Assembly (NCBI GenBank): GCA_026770585.1
Contig: MU646363.1
Location: forward strand, 132,569 to 148,078
Reading direction: 5' to 3'
Origin: Baffinella frigidus
Lineage: Eukaryota; Cryptophyceae; Cryptomonadales; Baffinellaceae
Length of the DNA: 15,510 bases
The position numbers were made by a program, and so were the translations under genes. Shown here in pieces: positions 1 through 4,900 of this stretch. Numbering within the stretch: position 1 is the first letter of the stretch; each line of letters opens with the position of its first letter. A model generated the notes under the pieces. That model saw nothing but the letters and a program-made list of their open reading frames with translations. It had not been told where the DNA came from and did no database searches.

Positions 1-55
1 GAGAGAGGGAGAGAGGGAGAGAGGGAGAGAGGGAGAGAGGGAGAGAGGGAGAGAC
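1..55. repeat. GA-rich microsatellite at the left edge
   Basis: An eight-base GAGAGAGG-type unit is repeated from the first base. It lies inside the last (open) intron of the minus-strand transporter, whose sense strand here is CT-rich. Confidence 0.95.
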
Positions 56-195
56 CCTGCATGCGGTGGTGTGTGTGAGAGCGAGGGATTCATTGTAAAG
101 CAAATAGCTGTGTGTGAGGGATTCGCTGTAAAGAAAACAGTGTGAGAGGGTTCACTGTAAAGCAAACGGCCCATACGGCGACTTCGCAAATGTGT

Positions 196-244
<49 letters not shown>

Positions 245-258
245 CGCGAGAGAGAGAT
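196..258. repeat. (GA)n microsatellite
   Basis: A nearly pure GA dinucleotide run of about 50 bp, followed by CGCGCGC and more GA. The flanks (about 105-195 and 259-300) repeat a short motif around TTCACTGTAAAGCAAAC several times, so a small tandem family surrounds the run. Long SLSLSL-type reading frames here are artefacts of the repeat. Confidence 0.95.
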
Positions 259-309
259 TTACTGTAAAGCAAACAGCCCATAGGGCGACTTCGCGAACGT
301 GCCACTTAC

Positions 310-460
310 TAGCTCTGTCCCAGTAAATTTGGGCTCGCCATTATTTCGCCCCCCCCCGAAATTTCACAGGCGAATTTTGACACCCCGCAATGAAATTCAC
401 CTGTACAATTTCGGGGGGGGCGAAACAATGGCGAGCCCAAATGTGAGTGGGACAGAGCTA
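310..460. mobile_element. MITE-like TIR element, family I
   Basis: The left end TAGCTCTGTCCCAGT and the right end ACTGGGACAGAGCTA are inverted repeats. Complementarity continues inward through GGGCTCGCCAT and C-rich/G-rich tracts next to AAATTTC. TA at both ends suggests a TA target duplication. No transposase frame is present. The first part (CTCTGTCCCAGT followed by TTGGGCTC) resembles the start of the family J repeats near 13.7-14.5 kb. Confidence 0.8.
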
Positions 461-644
461 GACTTAGAAGCCATCGGTTCCTTCGGGAAACAGTCCATCT
501 AAACGATTATGGTACTCGTTGCAATTCCACCCAGGTCAAGAGGCTTGAACCAATCCCCGTAAATCCGGGGGAAATAGGCATCGGTGGCTGTTGAGTGGTA
601 TGTAATGTTTTGCTCGTGGGGGAAATGCCGATTTCCTACATGCA

Positions 645-752
645 GGGGCTCACCAATTTGGTGAGACCGGGCTCTTTTCCGCTCTCAAGTTGATGGATTT
701 GCACCCCACACGCAGCGTGTCAACTTGAGATTAGTCTGAAAGTCAACCCGCG
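645..752 (+). repeat. Family J repeat copy
   Basis: Shares the GGGCTCACCA, TTTCCGCTCT, AGTTGAYGGATTTG and GTCAACTTGAG blocks with the copies at 13729-13845, 14128-14242, 14290-14393 (reversed) and 14442-14521. The stretch 461-644 before it holds nothing recognisable except CAGTCCATCTAAACGAT, a piece of the family P repeat at 1097-1233. Confidence 0.7.
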
Positions 753-774
753 TGAGGTAGAGGTAGAGGACCGT

Positions 775-955
775 CCACACGAGGCTATCCATGCGAACAG
801 ATTCATAAGTCAATTATTGGATTATTGCCCAGGAAACACGCCAAAAGTCCGCAAATGATCACGTTTCCTCCCGGTGTTTCCGGGGGAAACGTGATCATTT
901 CCCCACAAATTTTTAAACGCCCTGTTATTCTGTTCGCATGGATAGCCTCGTGTGG
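775..955. mobile_element. MITE-like TIR element, family B, copy 1
   Basis: The 26-bp ends CCACACGAGGCTATCCATGC... and ...GCATGGATAGCCTCGTGTGG are inverted repeats. The second copy, at 10549-10719 in the other gene, has the same ends but mostly different interior sequence. In the middle is a palindrome around TGATCACGTTTCC...GGAAACGTGATCA. The element directly abuts a fragment copy of transporter exon 6 (956-972). Confidence 0.9.
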
Positions 956-972
956 GTAGGAGAGGGACAGGC
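956..972 (-). repeat. Fragment copy of transporter exon 6 (3' part)
   Basis: On the minus strand this reads CGCCTGTCCCTCTCCTAC, matching the RLSLSY-coding end of exon 6 (1928-1997). It is cut off by family B element copy 1. It is the leftmost of at least four extra copies of this exon end. Confidence 0.7.
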
Positions 973-984
973 GGGTTAGAATAT

Positions 985-1090
985 CTGTAGGAACAACCCT
1001 AAGGGTCATGTCCCTACGGATGGCCTACCGTAGGGTCCTAAGAATTATCAACTTATGGATTAGGTAATGGAGAAATCCCTTCGAAGCCCG
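985..1090 (+). mobile_element. Family K element fragment
   Basis: Contains ATGTCCCTACGG..GCCTACCGTAGGGTC and then AATCCCTTCGAAGCCCGCTG, the core and one end of family K (compare 2172-2333, 13439-13553 and 14522-14658). The other end is missing or diverged. Confidence 0.6.
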
Positions 1091-1096
1091 CTGCCA

Positions 1097-1233
1097 CTTA
1101 GCAGCGGTCGAGTTCCTTTTCGCCTTGAATTGAAGGTGAAATTCCGGTTAGGTTCTAGGGCAATGGATAAGATGCTGGTACGAATCGTTTAGATGGACTG
1201 TGTCCGTGAAGCCCCCGGTGGCTGCTAAGTAGA
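1097..1233. repeat. Family P repeat, copy 1
   Basis: Bounded by short inverted ends, CTTAGCAGC and GGTGGCTGCTAAG. The inner segment (CCGGTTAGG..., ATGGATAAGAT, TAGATGGACTGT, CCGTGAAGCCCCCGGTGG) recurs reversed at 3405-3500. No coding frame is present. Confidence 0.65.
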
Positions 1234-1235
1234 TG

Positions 1236-1283
1236 ATAGGAGAGGGAGAGGGCGCTGGAGCGCGCCTCCTTGGACGAGAACTC
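1236..1283 (-). repeat. Fragment copy of transporter exon 6 (middle and 3' part)
   Basis: On the minus strand this reads GAGTTCTCGTCC, a variant stretch, GCGCGCTCCAGCGCC and CTCTCCCTCTCCTA, the order found in exon 6. It lacks the acceptor end and the TACG|GT donor. The frame is damaged (GGCCGC is missing), so it is a decayed copy. Confidence 0.75.
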
Positions 1284-1421
1284 AATCCAAACCATCTTGT
1301 TGCAATCTTAGGGGTGGGTTATGTGTCATGTTAAAGCTAAGTCGAGGCTCAGATAGCAACGTCCACCCAGAAGATACCACAAAACGTGATTTAATTTAAA
1401 TATTTTCCCGTACGAAATTAC

Positions 1422-1450
1422 CGTAGGAGAGGGAGGGGCCGCCGAGGGCG
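1422..1450 (-). repeat. Fragment copy of transporter exon 6 (3' part with donor)
   Basis: On the minus strand this reads GCCCTCGGC..CTCCCTCTCCTACG followed by GTAATTT, so the exon 6 end and its donor GT are both duplicated. The duplication extends into intron sequence: 1385-1421 matches 1803-1837. Family C element copy 1 begins 3 bp away. Confidence 0.8.
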
Positions 1451-1452
1451 TA

Positions 1453-1623
1453 GAGCGCTGTGCCGAGAAGTTGGCCACCGGAAAATGGGAAAATGGGGAA
1501 ATTGGAGCCATTTCGTCCACTTTTGAGAAATTCATGGTACTAAATTTCTCCAAAGTTGACAAAATGGCTCCAATTTTTCGATTTCCCATTATTTCCGGTG
1601 GCCAACTTCTCTGCACAGCGCTC
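1453..1623. mobile_element. MITE-like TIR element, family C, copy 1
   Basis: Ends GAGCGCTGTGCMGAGAAG / CTTCTCTGCACAGCGCTC form a TIR of about 27 bp running into TTGGCCAC. TA flanks both ends. It is 171 bp long, exactly like copy 2 (5965-6135). The interior repeats TTGGAGCCATTT / AAATGGCTCCAA as a second inverted pair. It is non-autonomous, with no transposase frame. Confidence 0.92.
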
Positions 1624-1637
1624 TAGTGGTAAATGTC

Positions 1638-1761
1638 CACGCCAGAGTGGAGGAGGGGGTTGATTTTTTTAAACCGTGTCAGTACACGGTTTTTGACTTT
1701 GGAAAACCACTGCCTTGAAGGGGAATTGACTTTTGGCGACCCCTTCGAAGACTCTGGCGTG
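1638..1761. mobile_element. MITE-like TIR element, family M, copy 1
   Basis: Ends CCACGCCAGAGT / ACTCTGGCGTGG. The inside contains TTTTTGACTTTGGAAAACCAC and GGGGAATTGACTTTTGGCGAC, also present in copies 2 (4363-4491) and 3 (9285-9414). It sits 14 bp from the family C copy. Confidence 0.85.
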
Positions 1762-1837
1762 GGCTGTACTGTGGTGAAGCTACGTCGAGGCTAAGATAGC
1801 ACAATGAAATCCAAATATTTTTCCGTACGGAATTACC

Positions 1838-1860
1838 GTAGGAGAGGGAGAGGCGTTGGA
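1838..1860 (-). repeat. Fragment copy of transporter exon 6 (3' end with donor)
   Basis: On the minus strand, ACGCCTCTCCCTCTCCTACG is followed by GTAATTCCG, nearly identical to the exon 6 end and donor about 90 bp upstream on the sense strand. It would offer a second, equivalent 5' splice site. Confidence 0.8.
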
Positions 1861-1927
1861 GCCGTTTCGTACATTTAGGGTTTATAATTCCAGGTTTTGT
1901 ACCGGGAATCCTAAGTAGATGGATTAC

Positions 1928-1997
1928 CGTAGGAGAGGGAGAGGCGGCCGAGGGCGCTGGAGCGCGACTCTTCGGACGAGAACTCGGACACGAACGC
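1928..1997 (-). CDS. Transporter exon 6
   Basis: Runs 1997 to 1928. The acceptor is ACACAG|GCGTTC and the donor TACG|GTAATC. It encodes 23 residues plus one base: AFVSEFSSEESRSSALGRLS then LSY. The equivalent human SLC22A18 segment is the loop after helix 4, ITDLSAPEERPAALGRLG. It starts in phase 0, matching the end of exon 5 (...HCAQ). Five copies of parts of it lie in the flanking introns (956-972, 1236-1283, 1422-1450, 1838-1860, 2953-2986). This is the only copy with both splice sites and an intact frame. Confidence 0.8.
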
Positions 1998-4900
1998 CTG
2001 TGTTCGGGTTGAAGTCATGCGATCTTCCTATGAATTACTATGAATTACTTCCTATTACTTCCTATTACTTCCTATGAACAACTATGAATTGTTGCATGTC
2101 GTCGACTGCCAGGTGAGAACAATGCGGGAAGCTTTCGGTGTCGCGTCCCGTTTGTACCGTCAAACTGCCCACCACACAGCGGACTTCGAAGGGATTTTGA
2201 ACAACCCCTAAGCGATAAGACGTAGGACCCTACAGTAGGCAACCCGTAGGGACACAGGGGGGGTTCCTACGGAAAAGGCAACGGAAACTCGGGCTCTCAG
2301 CGCCCAAAAATCCCTTCGTAGCCCTCTGTGTGGATGTCGTCAACTGCCAGGTGCGAACAATTTAATTTCGGACCAAGACAGATTCTGTCCCGCTATTTGA
2401 GTCTCTCCACGCGGAAGGTAAGGGTGTACATGCTATTTTGGGCATCAAATGATGCTATCTTACGCCTTTTCATCAGGACAGATCCTGGTATGGTCCGAGA
2501 TGAAATTCGGGTAGCGTCCTGTGGCGCGTCCCGTTTGTACCGTCAAACAACCCACCACTCGGTAGGCTACGGGGCACGTCCCTCCCCGAAATCCGGGCCC
2601 CGGAAATCCGGGGAGGAACGACGTGACAAACTGCTGACTTGGGGCGTGTTTCTTGGGCAAGAATCCAATAATTAATTGAAGCACGGTTCCTCGTAGTGTC
2701 CCGAGTGGCAGGGAGTTTGCGGTGGAGCCATTTCCCAGACGAACCGCTTCCCAGGTCACGCGGAGCTCGGAGAGTATCCGTAAGTCGGATTTTCATTTTA
2801 CTACACCATCTACGGGTAAAGTTGATTCTCACCAGGGAAACACGCCAAAAGTTTTGGGAATTGGAGCCCTTCGTGGGCGCTACAATGGTTTTTTGTACCA
2901 AGCAACACTTTTAGCGCGAAACGTTGCGTGTGAAATTCCCACTTGTGACCTGGCGCGGCCTCGGAGGAGAACTCGGACACGAACGCCTGGTTCCAACCCC
3001 CGGGGAGGCAACCAAGATAAATATATCATTATTTTTTTTCTATTTAAATAAAATGGATACCACTATTAACCGATTTTACCGATTTATAGCATCAGAAAAA
3101 CTATCGTTACAGACTACGGCTGGACACGATCGCGCACCATCAGGCTCGAAAGGAGTAAGAAAAAGAAAAAAAGAAAAAGAAAAAAGAGAAGGAAAAAAAG
3201 AAAGGAGGTACCTGGGCGCAGTGCATCGACTGCATGAGCACGGTCGGCATCTGCGCGAGGAACAGCCTGCCACGTGCCAACCGCTTAGCAGCACTCATAG
3301 GAATGGATCCCTATGTGTTCATAGGAGTTGTCCCAAGGTTAATTAGGGCCCTAACTGAATCCAATTAGGGCCAGAATCCGGTTTGATAGGCCGTTTTCCC
3401 GTAGCCACTTAGCAGCCACCGGGGGCTTCACGGATACAGTCCATCTAATCGATGTGTACTAGAATCTTATCCATCGTCCTCTAGCCTAACCGGAAACAGC
3501 CTGCCACGTGCCAAGGGGTATCAAGGTTGGTATATCAGCTGATACGTGATATAAGATAGCTGATATATGTCAGCGCATATCAGGTAAATGCGTTAACCCC
3601 TACCCCCTTGGCCAAGGGGTCTCATCTTCCATCCTCCACACTGCTGAAAGTGCCCCCTCCAGAGGGGGGAACACACTGCTGAAAGTGTTCCCCCCACGAT
3701 CTTCGCAGTACCCATCCCCCCCCCCCTATCGCTCCCTCTCTCTCTCTCTCCCTCTCCCTCTCTCTCTCTCTCACTACTGCAAAGCCACAGAGGAAGTCTC
3801 AAAATTCTTGGACACGACACTCAAATTACTTGTAGGTTACCTTTTGACGAATTTTGGTCACGTCCTTGGGGGTGAAAATTGCCTTTTGAGGAGAAAATGG
3901 CTCAAAAGTATGCGACACCAGAGTGTCGCGAACTTTTTGACACTTCCCCTGGGGCTTTCCAGTAGAAGGGTTAACGCTCGCGGGACTTCTCGACCACTCT
4001 ACTCTAGGCTTGAGAGTAAGGGCGGACGCCCTAATTCCGGCGTGAACCCAATCCCGACATTCCGTACAGTGGACGTACCCTAACACATACCCGTCGGGGC
4101 CGGACTGATTGAGTATGTGTGGAGGGTAGGTATGCGTTATGGTGTCCACCCTTCAGGCATTCTTCCTTGCAGGGGGAAATCAGGGGCCGGCCGAAGGAGT
4201 ATGTGTGGAGGGTAAGTATGTGTTACGGTAGCCTGTGTAAGGGTAGGTGGACGGTATCACCCTCTTCTGTATTTCATTCCGTAGGACCCTACGGAATGCC
4301 GGGAACGTCTCAGGCCGAAGCTAGAATGATTTCCTTTCAGCATTCCAGGTGGCGGGGGGAACCGCGCCAGAGTCTTGGAAGGGGTCGCCAAAAGTCAATT
4401 CCCCTTCAAGGCAGTGGTTTTCAAAAGCCAACGCCCGTTCTCAGAAACGGGTTAAATAAAAGAAGATTGCCTCCCTCTGCACTCTGGCGGGGAACTTTTC
4501 CTCGGTTTCAGGTGGCAGCCACTCGAGGCTAGAAATGTGACCATTTTAAAACTGGGATTCTTTTACAAGTGAAGAAAAAAAAGGTGGGTGTAGTAATTTT
4601 CCCACAAATAGGGGCGTTTGATCACGTTACTTGAGGAATTCCCCCAGTAACGTGACCAAGCCTGCCCGTGACTGGTACTAAAGTTAACAATCCCACATTT
4701 AAGATACTCCATCTTCCAGCCTCGAGTGGAGGGAGAACACATCGGAAACTTCCTCAAGTTTTTCCGACTTCCAGTCGGAAACTCCTCAAGTTTTTGGTCC
4801 GGTGAGTCGTGTCTGGGAGTGTATTTATTGGACGTGGATGGTAGTAATTTTGGACACGTCGGTACTCAAGTGGGACGCGACACGTTTTGGTCCGTTGATT

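Larger units (their letters stand above)
2096..2562 (+). repeat. Duplicated segment split by two insertions
   Basis: The segment at 2096-2171 (ATGTCGTCGACTGCCAGGTG ... GCGTCCCGTTTGTACCGTCA) recurs in two pieces: 2333-2360 (ATGTCGTCAACTGCCAGGTG) and 2520-2562 (GCGTCCCGTTTGTACCGTCA). Element K sits between the two copies and element Q splits the second, so copy 1 serves as the unsplit reference. Confidence 0.8.

Noticed and set aside
90-305. Minus-strand frame rich in SLSLSL
   Set aside because: Translation of the (GA)n microsatellite.
2473-2901. 142-codon minus-strand frame
   Set aside because: It crosses element Q, a duplicated segment and family B-like pieces, shows no protein motif, and lies inside a transporter intron on the same strand.
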